This document shows positions 1-8,163 of a stretch of DNA of 64,000 bases, piece by piece. The position numbers were made by a program, and so were the translations under genes. Position 1 is the first letter of the stretch, and each line of letters opens with the position of its first letter. This stretch comes from Nitrososphaerota archaeon (GTDB lineage: Archaea > Thermoproteota > Nitrososphaeria > Nitrososphaerales > Nitrosopumilaceae). The notes beneath the pieces were generated by a model. The model was not told the DNA's origin, made no database searches, and worked only from the letters and a program-made list of their open reading frames with translations. Location: positions 288,727 to 352,726 of the forward strand of contig JAGWFT010000001.1 in assembly GCA_028867755.1 (NCBI GenBank), read 5' to 3'.

Positions 1-3
1 GTC

Positions 4-450
4 ATGTTAATATTTAACGATGTAAAATTACGAAATGTGAGGTATATCACAGCAATACTTGCAATGGCTGCACTTTTAGTTTCAAGCTTTGCACTTCCAG
101 CTTCACAGGCAGTTGTACCTACGCAAAACTATGTACCTGAAAGTGATGTTACAATGCAAAAATCTGTTGTAAATATGAATATCCCATCCAATCCAAATCT
201 ACCGTTTGGCTGTGTCTGGGGAACAGTACAAAATGCTGCACCGGGTTATCCGGTTGATATTGAAATTTACAAAAACGGTAAACCAGTTTACTTTGCTCAA
301 GCTAATGTGACTTCAGACGGTTCGTATCAACAATATTTTAGAGTCATGAATGTTGATCATGGGCATGAAACTAACATTTTTGAGGGAGATTACACCGTTG
401 AAATTTTCAAATATATTGTAAATTCCACATCAAGCGCTGCTTCGACCTAA
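4..450 (+). CDS. Secreted hypothetical protein
   Basis: A 148-residue protein whose first 36 residues look like a signal peptide: a basic stretch (KLRNVRY), a hydrophobic core (ITAILAMAALLVSSFAL) and a small-residue end (PASQA). The mature part contains a short Ig/carboxypeptidase-regulatory-like beta pattern (GTVQNAAPGYPVDIEIYKNG, then VTSDGSY), which in thaumarchaeal surface proteins is usually a small extracellular beta-sandwich. No catalytic motif is visible. The ATG lies at the window edge, so an upstream start cannot be excluded. Function unknown; secretion is inferred from the leader only. Confidence 0.6.
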   Translation: MLIFNDVKLRNVRYITAILAMAALLVSSFALPASQAVVPTQNYVPESDVTMQKSVVNMNIPSNPNLPFGCVWGTVQNAAPGYPVDIEIYKNGKPVYFAQANVTSDGSYQQYFRVMNVDHGHETNIFEGDYTVEIFKYIVNSTSSAAST

Positions 451-468
451 AACCTAATTATAATAAAA

Positions 469-561
469 CGGGCTCGGAGGGCTTCGATCCCTCGACCTGT
501 AACTTAGGAGGCTACCGCGCTATCCATGTTTCGCGTCATTAAGACTCTGCGCCACGAGCCC
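469..561 (-). tRNA. tRNA-Arg (anticodon CCT) with D-loop insertion
   Basis: Read on the minus strand, acceptor halves GGGCTCG and CGAGCCC pair perfectly, the T arm is GAGGG/CCCTC, and the anticodon arm GTAGC-CTCCTAA-GTTAC gives anticodon CCT (Arg, AGG codons). The D arm GCGC/GCGC is intact, but the D loop is about 28 nt long. Removing about 18 nt (roughly 529-546) leaves a normal 10-nt loop and a 75-nt tRNA. I read the insert as a non-canonical archaeal tRNA intron; its exact ends are not fixed because I could not draw a convincing bulge-helix-bulge. No CCA is encoded. Confidence 0.88.
529..546 (-). other. Putative non-canonical intron in tRNA-Arg D-loop
   Basis: About 18 nt separate the 5' D-stem and AG from the CATGGATA part of the D loop. 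Its removal restores standard geometry. Archaeal tRNA introns outside position 37/38 are known in several crenarchaeal and thaumarchaeal lineages; assignment here is inference, and the ends may slide by several nucleotides. Confidence 0.55.
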
Positions 562-586
562 AGCAAAAATCAAACTTGGTAACAAT

Positions 587-1297
587 TTAAGCGTAATCGA
601 GATTCGAAATTATCATCTCTCTGATTTGCTGCCAACTAGGATCACTGTTATTGTTCCATTTCTCATAATACACGACGTCTTTCAAGGCAAGTCTGTTAAG
701 CCAGCCGGCTGTCTCTAAATCTGGTTTTTCAGCAAAACCTGTAACATGTCCAAGACACAGGTATGCAACGGGAACAACATGCTCAGGAATCTCGAGGTGT
801 TTTTTGAGGTCATCATTTGAAAGTATGCTGACCCAGCCTACTCCTATATCCTCTGCTCTTGCAGCAAGCCAGAGATTTTGTATGGCACAACAAACACTGT
901 AAATTCCAGTCTCTGGTATACTGGACCTTCCTATAACAAAAGGTCCAAACTTGGAAGGATCATAAGTGACACAAACATTTAGTGCAGAACCCAAGATTCC
1001 TTCAAGTCTCAATGAAAGATATTTTGATCTCTTGGGGTCTTCGACTAGATTAGAAGAACGAATTCTTTCTTTGTCAAAAGAATCCTTTACTTTTTTTCTT
1101 GTTTGCTTATCTTTGATTAGTATAAAGTTCCATGGCTGTGAAAATCCCACAGAAGGTGCATGATGAGCCGCATTGAGTATTCTTGACAGGACTCTTTCAT
1201 CTATTGACTCGGAAGTAAAGTGAGACCTTACATCACGTCTTGAAAAAACTGCTTTGTAAAAGCCGTCTTTTTCCTCTGGTGAAAATTCACCATTCAT
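587..1297 (-). CDS. bluB: 5,6-dimethylbenzimidazole synthase (BluB)
   Basis: A 236-residue nitroreductase-fold flavoenzyme that makes 5,6-dimethylbenzimidazole, the lower ligand of cobalamin, from reduced FMN and oxygen. BluB hallmarks visible are the N-terminal FYKAVFSRRDVRSHF (residues 13-27), AAHHAPSVGFSQPWNFI (43-59) and the C-terminal VPVAYLCLGHV...KPDLE..GW segment that sets BluB apart from ordinary nitroreductases. Length is normal for BluB. It is transcribed away from tRNA-Val and ends just before the tRNA-Arg. Its presence fits ammonia-oxidising archaea, which make cobalamin de novo. Confidence 0.92.
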   Translation of the reverse strand: MNGEFSPEEKDGFYKAVFSRRDVRSHFTSESIDERVLSRILNAAHHAPSVGFSQPWNFILIKDKQTRKKVKDSFDKERIRSSNLVEDPKRSKYLSLRLEGILGSALNVCVTYDPSKFGPFVIGRSSIPETGIYSVCCAIQNLWLAARAEDIGVGWVSILSNDDLKKHLEIPEHVVPVAYLCLGHVTGFAEKPDLETAGWLNRLALKDVVYYEKWNNNSDPSWQQIREMIISNLDYA

Positions 1298-1378
1298 ACG
1301 GTATCCATTTAGAGTGTTCGCATATTACTCTTCTTTTCTAAAACGTTAATATCGTGTACAATGAGGTCGTATTTCATT

Positions 1379-1453
1379 GGGCCGATGGTCTAGCCTGGTT
1401 AGGATACCCCCCTGACACGGGGGTGGTCGAGAGTTCAAATCTCTCTCGGCCCA
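1379..1453 (+). tRNA. tRNA-Val (anticodon GAC)
   Basis: A 75-nt cloverleaf. Acceptor GGGCCGA pairs with TCGGCCC, the anticodon arm is CCCCC-CTGACAC-GGGGG with anticodon GAC (Val), the T arm is GAGAG/CTCTC with TTCAAAT, and the discriminator is A. No CCA is encoded. The last 13 bases of this tRNA plus three flanking bases recur 11.9 kb downstream, so this gene is the attachment site of the element that follows; the tRNA itself is intact. Confidence 0.95.
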
Positions 1454-1456
1454 TTT
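1441..1456 (+). repeat. attL: 16-bp direct repeat at tRNA-Val 3' end
   Basis: CTCTCTCGGCCCATTT, covering the T-arm 3' strand and acceptor 3' strand of tRNA-Val. An identical 16-mer lies at 13320-13335. With the integrase gene immediately downstream, this is the usual pattern of a tyrosine-recombinase element inserted at a tRNA 3' end. Confidence 0.85.
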
Positions 1457-1471
1457 TATCTCACTTTACGG

Positions 1472-1481
1472 GCAACGTTGC
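1472..1481. repeat. Perfect 10-bp palindrome near attL
   Basis: GCAACGTTGC, set in a larger GC-rich context (gggcaacgttgcggccc) about 16 bp inside the left repeat. Its position between the attachment core and the integrase suggests an integrase arm site or operator; this is inference only. Confidence 0.35.
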
Positions 1482-1540
1482 GGCCCGAACTTAATCGAGA
1501 ATGAACAGGTGACTGTTTGAATCCTCTGCGCGATCAGAAA

Positions 1541-1646
1541 TTATTTTTCCAGTACAACCTTTCCGTTTGGCAGTACTGCAACAAATCTCCAACCTTCCAA
1601 GATGAGATTCTCTGTCTGCTCGCTAGATGCTACTCTCTGACCTCGG
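1541..1646 (-). pseudogene. Out-of-frame C-terminal tail of the integrase
   Basis: Just after the integrase stop, another minus frame runs without stop through ASSEQTENLILEGWRF and VAVLPNGKVVLEK to a TAA at 1541. A GW..V..LPNGK..L.K ending is typical of thaumarchaeal integrase C-termini as I remember them, and the frame joins the integrase frame near the SPRS residues if one base is gained or lost. Either a real frameshift shortened the protein or a sequencing error is present. The tail lies beyond the catalytic Tyr, so activity may survive. Confidence 0.5.
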
Positions 1647-2924
1647 ACTTGCAGATGCCATCATCTTGAGCATCTCTTGCACCTGTTCAGGGGCAGCTCT
1701 TGCAATCAAACTTTGAAACTCTTCTTTCTGTTTTTGCAGTGGATCTTTTACGGTTGTTTCCAAATCAAGCAACTCCTCACTTCTCTTGAAAGCTTCTTGC
1801 ATTTCTTTCACCAAGACTTCGGCCAAGACTCCCTTGTTTGTCGTGTACTTTGCTTCAATGGATCCCTTGTGTCCCATGAAGAAAACACGAAAGTCATGTG
1901 CAATCTTTCCCCTTGCTTCTGCGATTAGGAGCTGCGTGTCAAAGTATGCACGAAGTACATACGGTCTCCATGTGAATCGCGGTCTGAAGGTATTTCTGAC
2001 CACATTTGAGATGCGCACCGTGAGTAGGAACTTGTTTCCATCTCTTCCTTGTCTTCCGTAATTGTAATCCTTGTTTGGTGCAATCACGGCTGACTCGGAA
2101 TTGAGCATCTCGCCTTTTGCTAGTCTATCATTGAGGTATGCAAGTACTCTTTTTGCTCCTCCATCTGACAGAAAAGTAAAGTATTGGTGTCTTGCTTTTG
2201 AGAGAGTTCTGCGCACAATTATCTTTGCAGGTTCTTGTCGAAAGGTTGCAATTCCATTTGTGATAGCCAAGTCGGGCAGGTCCTTTATCAAAAGGCCGTC
2301 TGTTCCGTCATGATTTCCAAGAACTTCGGGTCTTAGTCCTGCTTTTGCCATCAGTGATATGATTGCACCTTCTCGAAGAGCTGCCCTGCTTAGTATCTCT
2401 GACATCTCGTCTGCATCAGGCACCCGTTCGTTTTCCAGTGTCGGAGTGCTGTCTGCATCTGCTATCTTTAACCTCCGTTTTATCTGGATGTCAAAGTGCC
2501 TCAGCCATGACTTCAAAGCTGTCATCATTGCCTCTATGTATTGTGGGGCATAGTCTTCCTGCTCCATCCACGTTATGTGGTCTTGGAGCAAGTCAGTTAC
2601 CGCCCTTAGATCCCTCATGCCAAGTTCTGCAAGCTCCATTGGTGTCATCTTGTGCACCTCGCAGAAGCGAATCAGCCTGCGTGATCTTGTCTCGGCAGTT
2701 ATCGGGCTTCCTCTTGCAATGTTGTCATACCATCTCTTTATGTCAGAGTTTTCAAGCAGCTTGCGCGTCTTGTTTTCTCGTTGCTTTTTGGCAGTGGTTA
2801 TGATTGTGTTGTGTGTTGTTTTTCCCATATCAGACTGCCCACTTGCTTTGCGCAAGCAGTCCTCATCGAGAATTTTAGCAATTGTATCATTATTTAGCTT
2901 TGTTACAATATTGGTAGGATCCAT
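1623..2924 (-). CDS. Tyrosine recombinase/integrase
   Basis: A 433-residue site-specific recombinase. A basic N-terminal part and a SAM-like core-binding region (about 55-150, YDNIARGSPITAETRSRRL...) precede the catalytic domain. Candidate catalytic residues are R198 (AKAGLRPEVLG), K243 (LSKARHQYF), R325 in YVLRAYF (Tyr where His is usual), H352 in FMGHKGS and nucleophile Y360 (IEAKYTTN). It sits 170 bp from tRNA-Val and faces it, inside the direct repeats, so it most likely mediates integration and excision. The reading frame is intact through the Tyr, but the extreme C-terminus seems frameshifted. Confidence 0.9.
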   Translation of the reverse strand: MDPTNIVTKLNNDTIAKILDEDCLRKASGQSDMGKTTHNTIITTAKKQRENKTRKLLENSDIKRWYDNIARGSPITAETRSRRLIRFCEVHKMTPMELAELGMRDLRAVTDLLQDHITWMEQEDYAPQYIEAMMTALKSWLRHFDIQIKRRLKIADADSTPTLENERVPDADEMSEILSRAALREGAIISLMAKAGLRPEVLGNHDGTDGLLIKDLPDLAITNGIATFRQEPAKIIVRRTLSKARHQYFTFLSDGGAKRVLAYLNDRLAKGEMLNSESAVIAPNKDYNYGRQGRDGNKFLLTVRISNVVRNTFRPRFTWRPYVLRAYFDTQLLIAEARGKIAHDFRVFFMGHKGSIEAKYTTNKGVLAEVLVKEMQEAFKRSEELLDLETTVKDPLQKQKEEFQSLIARAAPEQVQEMLKMMASASPRSESSI

Positions 2925-3156
2925 TGGTTCTACATTATTGTCTGCGCGGAGGATATATCTGAGGTCTGGCGCCCTATCCTTATATATTCAGGCACGAGGT
3001 CTAGCAGGAACTTATTTTAGGACATTGGATCTTTTGCGGGGGAGAAAATAAACTCCATTCTGTTTTTGGAGATGGCTCAGTGAGTTTTATCTGTGACACG
3101 CCCTCACTCTGTACGGTGCACCATAATATTGAAAGAGTGATTCCTGCAAAAAACTA

Positions 3157-3339
3157 TTAATCGTTTTCATCCTCAACAACCTCACAAAACTCCAAACTCT
3201 TGACCTCTTTTAGGTTGTCATACTGCCTGCACGTCAACTTTACGCGATATTCGTCTTTTTCTCCCCTAAACTTGAAACGAACAAGAATTTTCTTGCTAGA
3301 AGAGTCTGGTTGCTCATCTTTCATTGGTGGAAAGTGCAT
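3157..3339 (-). CDS. Small charged hypothetical protein
   Basis: Sixty residues, highly charged, with a basic, strand-like middle (ILVRFKFRGEKDEYRVKLTC) and an acidic tail (EVVEDEND). No known motif is recognised. It lies between the integrase and a winged-helix regulator, with the same orientation, and an AT-rich TATA-like stretch (ATAATTTTAAATG on the plus strand at about 3345) lies just upstream. A small accessory or excision-type protein of the element is possible but not shown by the sequence. Confidence 0.5.
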   Translation of the reverse strand: MHFPPMKDEQPDSSSKKILVRFKFRGEKDEYRVKLTCRQYDNLKEVKSLEFCEVVEDEND

Positions 3340-3580
3340 AACCGTATAATTTTAAATGTACCGGACAGTTGTACATAGATAACAATTAATCTCTCTATCG
3401 GTTCGAGTCAGATGTAGCTAGATTTTAAAATCATTAATTTACTATTTGTCAATGCCTGATTTTAGTAGCAATAAAATAATTGCAATGATCACATTTCCAA
3501 ATACTCATTTCTTTACCGGATGAAAAATACATCTGACCTTTTTTACACATGGAACAAACTTCCCCTGCTGTTATCGTGCA

Positions 3581-4006
3581 CTAGTCACCCCCTGATCTAA
3601 CCTTTGAGGAAATGAGATCTATCTCCGCTTTGCTGAATCTGGAAGATCGTTGTATCTCGTCTATCATTTCCATGTATTTTGAATGAGTTATTTCAGCGCC
3701 AAGTTTGGAAAGATGATCGTTGTAAATTATTCTTCCAAACATGGTATGTCTATACACGTTTTGATCTTTTGTCACAAGACCTAGCTTGACAAGATGTCGG
3801 AGCCGTGAATAATACTGCTTCTTTGAAAGTCCCATTTCTGAATGGGTGCTGGTTTGGGATTTCATCCCATCTCTTGTTGCAATAAAGATTTTCAGTGCGT
3901 CTGGTTTTGATATGAGTGATAACAAATCAATTATCTTCTGTATATGCTCGTCACTTTTGGTGGGCAGTTTACTATCATAGAAATTATAATTATCCTTACT
4001 TTCCAA
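3581..4006 (-). CDS. Winged-helix transcriptional regulator
   Basis: 141 residues with an ArsR/MarR-like winged helix: a helix pair around IQKIIDLLSLISKPDALKIF, recognition helix LSKKQYYSRLRHLVKLGLV, and the wing following it (TKDQNVYRHTMFGRIIYND). The C-terminal helix is polar and may dimerise. This layout is typical of thaumarchaeal plasmid and provirus regulators. It is divergent from the AbrB-like gene with only 71 bp between starts, so the two probably share control of one promoter region. Ligand unknown. Confidence 0.75.
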   Translation of the reverse strand: MESKDNYNFYDSKLPTKSDEHIQKIIDLLSLISKPDALKIFIATRDGMKSQTSTHSEMGLSKKQYYSRLRHLVKLGLVTKDQNVYRHTMFGRIIYNDHLSKLGAEITHSKYMEMIDEIQRSSRFSKAEIDLISSKVRSGGD

Positions 4007-4077
4007 GACATTACCTATTCTCCTTGGACACCTTAATGAAGATTCCTTTCTTTCCTTACTATCAAGGTAAGATTGTC

Positions 4078-4248
4078 ATGTCAAAGGAATCAAAACGTGA
4101 GATACTTGGAATGAGTATGATTACCTACAAGTTTCAGGTTACTGTACCAAAGAAGGTCAGAGAGAAACATAGGCTCAAGGAAGGGGACACATTGGCATTT
4201 GTAGAAGAGCATGGACGAATTTACGTTGCAAAGAGTACCGAGGTATAA
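4078..4248 (+). CDS. AbrB/SpoVT-type DNA-binding protein
   Basis: A 56-residue swapped-hairpin protein: ITYKFQVTVPKKVREKHRLKEGDTLAF is the AbrB/MazE signature (Q-VTVPK-R--L-L--GD). I place the start at the ATG at 4078 because the longer frame would overlap the divergent regulator; an alternative ATG lies at 4036. Such proteins act as transition-state regulators or as antitoxins. No toxin gene follows, so a stand-alone regulator of the element is more likely. Confidence 0.8.
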   Translation: MSKESKREILGMSMITYKFQVTVPKKVREKHRLKEGDTLAFVEEHGRIYVAKSTEV

Positions 4249-4363
4249 AGGACAATCTCAAATCTATGGCTATTGTCCCAATTTTTTATTTATGATTAAA
4301 TTTCAAAGATGTTTTAACTCCTGCCATTTCAGAATCTGACTTGAATATGTAGAGTTTTCATTT

Positions 4364-5494
4364 CTATTGAATTGACGCTGGTGCAGTTATCTCAATTTGT
4401 GACACACCATATTGAAATGGAATACTAATAATCCTGCTCTGAGACGTAGTTGTTTGATTATATCGAACTTCTGCCCCGTCTTCTAGAACAATAAATGCAC
4501 TGTCCTGACCATTAATTTTTGAATCTATCAATGCTCTTGGCAGATCCGCTATCAGCGTTCCATTTCCTGTGGTTTTCATTGATAAAATAAGTTCCTTGTT
4601 TATTATGTCAGCCTTGGCTTGTTCAATTTCACCTCCTGTAATTGTATAACTGAAAAAGTAGGTAGAGTTTTTTCCATTAATCAATAGTGAAATTTTCTCA
4701 AGTTGTGGTATTGATGTATCCAACCCGACCAGTCGAAGTATTGCAAGATCATCTGGGTTTGTGCAAGAGTTGGCGTAGGTTGGAGGATAGAAACATGTCT
4801 TGTTTGGTTTTATGACGGCATAATTGTCAACACCATTTCCAGTCACTTTCTCAATATAGATATCAGAGCCAAACCTTTGTGCTGTAAAGTTGTAGTTGCT
4901 TGAGTGTAATGGACATGGCATCCTAAATGTCTCGCATGGGTCAGGAACTCCGCTGCTTGCATTGAGTGTGACTGTCTGAATTGCATTTTCTGTGGACTGT
5001 GGAAGTGCCAAGACCCAGCCATACATCCAAGGGTGTGGTTCTGTGTCATATTGAAACTCACCTACCTTTGTAAAGGTGAAATTAAATGACTTGCCAGGAA
5101 GTAGTAACATGCTGTTGGCAGAGCGGGTTACATTCCAAAAGAGGGGATCATCATGATTGTCAGCCACGATGGTATGCGCAGCGCTTGGGGACTCGTTAGT
5201 CCACTTGACCGTATTATTTATGCCAAGAACAACCACTAGATACCTTGGCTCGTAATTTTTTCCTGAGCTTGGATCTTCAGCACCTGCTGGAATTATAATA
5301 TTTGAAATACTTGTAATGGTTTGGTTTATTTCTGTAGATGCATTTTGGATAGAGCTCGTGTTAGCCAAGGGTTGACTTGGAATCATTGGGCAGAATGTGC
5401 ACGGAGATCTGTTCTCGTGCAACGTAAAAAGAGAGATTGAGACAATCACTGCTATTGCCATCGAAGCAATTATGGCAAAAACTAGAATCTTCAT
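4364..5494 (-). CDS. Membrane-anchored cupredoxin-domain protein
   Basis: 376 residues. One N-terminal hydrophobic segment (about 3-24) anchors or exports it; then comes a plastocyanin-like domain (about 65-165) with H107 (AHTIVADN), H154 and M157 in YDTEPHPWMYG. The usual Cys ligand of type-1 copper (Y-x-C-x-x-H-P-x-M) is replaced by T151, so a blue-copper site is not expected. A roughly 200-residue beta-rich tail of unknown role follows. The gene is 2 bp downstream of the large secreted protein, so they form an operon. Ammonia-oxidising archaea use many periplasmic cupredoxins, making cargo of this type plausible. Confidence 0.8.
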   Translation of the reverse strand: MKILVFAIIASMAIAVIVSISLFTLHENRSPCTFCPMIPSQPLANTSSIQNASTEINQTITSISNIIIPAGAEDPSSGKNYEPRYLVVVLGINNTVKWTNESPSAAHTIVADNHDDPLFWNVTRSANSMLLLPGKSFNFTFTKVGEFQYDTEPHPWMYGWVLALPQSTENAIQTVTLNASSGVPDPCETFRMPCPLHSSNYNFTAQRFGSDIYIEKVTGNGVDNYAVIKPNKTCFYPPTYANSCTNPDDLAILRLVGLDTSIPQLEKISLLINGKNSTYFFSYTITGGEIEQAKADIINKELILSMKTTGNGTLIADLPRALIDSKINGQDSAFIVLEDGAEVRYNQTTTSQSRIISIPFQYGVSQIEITAPASIQ

Positions 5495-5496
5495 AT

Positions 5497-7353
5497 CTAT
5501 TTCACCGGGATGTATCCTACCTTGAATCCAGCAGTGCTGTCAATGTGAAAATCATACGGTTCTGCAGGACAGAACCATTGGTTATTATTTTCAAGCCACG
5601 GAAAATCATTTTGCTTTAGTGTGGAATTTTCATATCCTACGGCAAAAGGCATTGGCACGCAAAATATTGTCAGTCCATAAAGTCCTTTGTGATTTCCTGT
5701 TTTTATCCAGTAAACGATAGTTGAGTCACCTGCAGAAATTGTATTGTTGCCAGAATCATTCCAAGCTGATACATCTTTGGCACTCTGGGTCAGATTATTT
5801 GCCTCTGAGATTCCAATCCCTATTCGTACTGGAAAATCATTTAGGTTGTGATACCTTACACAAATCTTTCCAGTAGAGTTTAGAGGCATGTAGAGTGTTG
5901 GTATTCCTTGGTACTTTTGCGGGTATGGATCTTGACATGGCTCAAACGAGGCAGGCAAGGTCTGGTTTCTTTGATTTGTCACTGTGAAACTTGCTTGTGC
6001 TGTTTTGTTGTCAAGCAAGACTGTCATCGTATAGGTACCAGTCTTGTTGATAACTGGGCTTCCCGCAGGTCCTGCTACAACGTAAGTAAAAGTGGAAAAG
6101 GCCAGCTGTGGATCTTCAGAGTGTACTATACAACAGTTGTTCCAGACCTGTGTACCATTTGAATCAAGAATTGTCACATCGGGAATGATGCCGCCGAATT
6201 CATATCCTGTATATCTTACTGTTGCGTTGATTGGTTGGCCAGCAAAATAATTTTGTTGCAATCCAACTATACTCATATTCTTGATGAGAGGCTCGGGATG
6301 GGTTGTCCCAAGAGCCCATCCCCACATAATGAGCTTGGTTGCAGCAAGTGGATGTACACAAGCCGGAGTAAAATCTTCTGCCTTGAGAATCAACTGAAAA
6401 CCTCCCCTACAATGAAAATCCTGAGGCAGTGTACCTGGAAACATTTTGCGTTGTTGTAAAGGACTTAGAGATTGCAGATATTGATGGATATCAAAATTAA
6501 GAATAAAGTGCGATGTCGTATAGTTCTCTCCGTATTGCGCTAATACCGTATAGTTGCCAGAATAGTAAAATGCGGCTGGTGGGACTGTCCATGCATAGCT
6601 CTCATTTGACCAGAGCGGGAAAAGTTTGGAAATTACTTCTTGATGATGAGAGTCAAATATCTTGATTACCAGTGGCAATTTGCTGTTGGGGTTGGCGATA
6701 TGACCTGAAATTATTATTTTATCTTCGGCGGTGTAATTTTGAAGATTAGTGGTCACGGAGATTGCAGGAGAGGTATTGGGAGTCGTTTGATTTTCTGCAA
6801 GTATGGCAATCTCCAGAGGCTTTGACCATATTGATTCCATATGAGCGGGTATCCCTTCAGAATTAATACTTGCAATAGAATAGACCGTATAATTTCCAGG
6901 CTTGTCAAGTACGATTTCAGGAAATCCACCATACCCTGATACCCACCGACCAGTGGTAGACATGTCAGGCTTGAGAGACTCGTCGATACCTACTGTGGCA
7001 GTGGCGTCTGGCCAAATAAAAGAGGTGTCGCCATTTTGATCAAGAACCTCTATCTCAAAAAGTGGTTCGCCGTGTGTTATTGTTGCAACATTGTTTCCTG
7101 CATTTATCAAATGTGGTATAACTGAAAATTTTTCACCTGTTTTGTATTCTGTTTTGTTTATTTCCTGAGTCACTATTAGCATGGTCCCATTGTATGCAAG
7201 CCCAGTTTTTATGGCATTATCACGTTCCTGCAATATTTCTTTTGCAGTCTGTTGTGCAAAAACACTTTGCGATACAATTATGGAAGATGCAATAAGAATT
7301 ACAATTATTGAGAGGTGTAGAGTTTTCACGCTTGATATGGACGGTACAGACAT
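5497..7353 (-). CDS. Large secreted beta-sandwich protein
   Basis: 618 residues with a signal peptide (about 10-34, ending SVFAQQ). The rest reads as several Ig/CARDB-like beta-sandwich repeats: YKTGEKFSVIPHLINAGN, YTAEDKIIISGHIANPNS and YFAGQPINATVRYTGYEFGG are similar strand patterns. Many NxS/T sequons and paired cysteines point to a glycosylated surface protein. It ends 2 bp before the cupredoxin gene, so both are probably co-transcribed as envelope cargo of the element. No enzymatic motif was seen. Confidence 0.7.
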   Translation of the reverse strand: MSVPSISSVKTLHLSIIVILIASSIIVSQSVFAQQTAKEILQERDNAIKTGLAYNGTMLIVTQEINKTEYKTGEKFSVIPHLINAGNNVATITHGEPLFEIEVLDQNGDTSFIWPDATATVGIDESLKPDMSTTGRWVSGYGGFPEIVLDKPGNYTVYSIASINSEGIPAHMESIWSKPLEIAILAENQTTPNTSPAISVTTNLQNYTAEDKIIISGHIANPNSKLPLVIKIFDSHHQEVISKLFPLWSNESYAWTVPPAAFYYSGNYTVLAQYGENYTTSHFILNFDIHQYLQSLSPLQQRKMFPGTLPQDFHCRGGFQLILKAEDFTPACVHPLAATKLIMWGWALGTTHPEPLIKNMSIVGLQQNYFAGQPINATVRYTGYEFGGIIPDVTILDSNGTQVWNNCCIVHSEDPQLAFSTFTYVVAGPAGSPVINKTGTYTMTVLLDNKTAQASFTVTNQRNQTLPASFEPCQDPYPQKYQGIPTLYMPLNSTGKICVRYHNLNDFPVRIGIGISEANNLTQSAKDVSAWNDSGNNTISAGDSTIVYWIKTGNHKGLYGLTIFCVPMPFAVGYENSTLKQNDFPWLENNNQWFCPAEPYDFHIDSTAGFKVGYIPVK

Positions 7354-7426
7354 GGTTTAAAAAAGTGGCGTAGAATTGCAAATATCAACGGCATAGCTTA
7401 ACTAGTGCATATCATTTTTTATTGTC

Positions 7427-7588
7427 ATGAAAAAGAAATTTGTGTATCTTATTGTTGCTGTGATAGCTGTAGTGTTATCTTTTGTCCCTGTTTTTCCATA
7501 TCTTCCCCCATGCCCTCCTGCTACAGAGCCTTGCATGACACCGATGGAACATGTGTCACTTGTAGGGTACGTCTTCTCATACCTATAA
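7427..7588 (+). CDS. Small secreted or membrane protein (53 aa)
   Basis: ATG at 7427 opens a 53-residue frame with a basic start (MKKKF), a hydrophobic helix (VYLIVAVIAVVLSFVPVFPYL), then a Cys/Pro-rich stretch (PPCPPATEPCMTPMEHV). The hydrophobic leader plus conserved-looking CP motifs make it more credible than the overlapping Cys-rich frame starting at 7405. It is divergent from the large secreted protein. Function unknown; perhaps a small metal-binding or redox envelope peptide. Confidence 0.5.
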   Translation: MKKKFVYLIVAVIAVVLSFVPVFPYLPPCPPATEPCMTPMEHVSLVGYVFSYL

Positions 7589-7756
7589 AAAACTGATCTA
7601 AATAGAATTCAAATCCCTACATTGTAATTAATGAATTTAGTTATGTGATTTTAACTATCCATTCCTAGTCTGGTAAGGCCCATCTACTGTATCAGATAAT
7701 CTCGACCCCACAAAACACGGCTAGATTATAATACCAAATCCCTGTATCTTGACTGG

Positions 7757-8158
7757 ATGCCTGACAAATTTTCGAGAGAGACGAGAAGCAAGATAATGTC
7801 ATCCATAAGATCCAAGAACACAAAGCCTGAAACCACAGTAAGGCATCTTTTGTGGTCAATGGGAAAGCGTTATCGTATACATGACAAATCAATTTTTGGC
7901 ACCCCTGACATATCCAGTAAAAAAAACAGGGTTGCAGTTTTCATTGATGGTTGTTTCTGGCACGGCTGCAAATTGTGTTATCAAAAACCAAGAACCAACA
8001 CAGAGTTTTGGAGCAACAAAATTGAAACCAACAGGAAACGAAGGAAATCTGTCATGTCTAGACTGAAAAAGGATGGATGGCGTGTGCTAGAGATATGGGA
8101 ACACGATGTTGAATCAAAACCCCAGAATGTGGTCAGGCGAATATCGAAGATGCTTTAA
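7757..8158 (+). CDS. vsr: Vsr-type DNA mismatch/short-patch endonuclease
   Basis: 133 residues, full length for Vsr. Motifs: IMSSIRSKNTKPE (13-25), catalytic D51 in GTPDI, H69 in FIDGCFWHGC, Cys71/Cys74, and FWSNKIETNRKR (84-95). Classical Vsr nicks at T:G mismatches made by deamination of 5-methylcytosine; relatives also serve as nucleases in restriction systems. It converges with the C5-methyltransferase, whose stop codon is 5 bp away, which supports a functional pair. No other restriction nuclease is visible in the element. Confidence 0.9.
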   Translation: MPDKFSRETRSKIMSSIRSKNTKPETTVRHLLWSMGKRYRIHDKSIFGTPDISSKKNRVAVFIDGCFWHGCKLCYQKPRTNTEFWSNKIETNRKRRKSVMSRLKKDGWRVLEIWEHDVESKPQNVVRRISKML

Positions 8159-8163
8159 AAAAA

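Noticed and set aside
2363-3051. Plus-strand ORFs opposite the integrase
   Set aside because: Shadow frames of the integrase gene with low-complexity Ser/Leu composition and no motif.
3395-3425. Possible tRNA T-arm (GGTTCGAGTC)
   Set aside because: No matching 5-bp stem or other arms could be drawn around it.
7405-7596. 63-aa Cys-rich ORF
   Set aside because: It overlaps a frame beginning MKKKF with a clear hydrophobic helix; the Cys-rich frame looks like its shadow.
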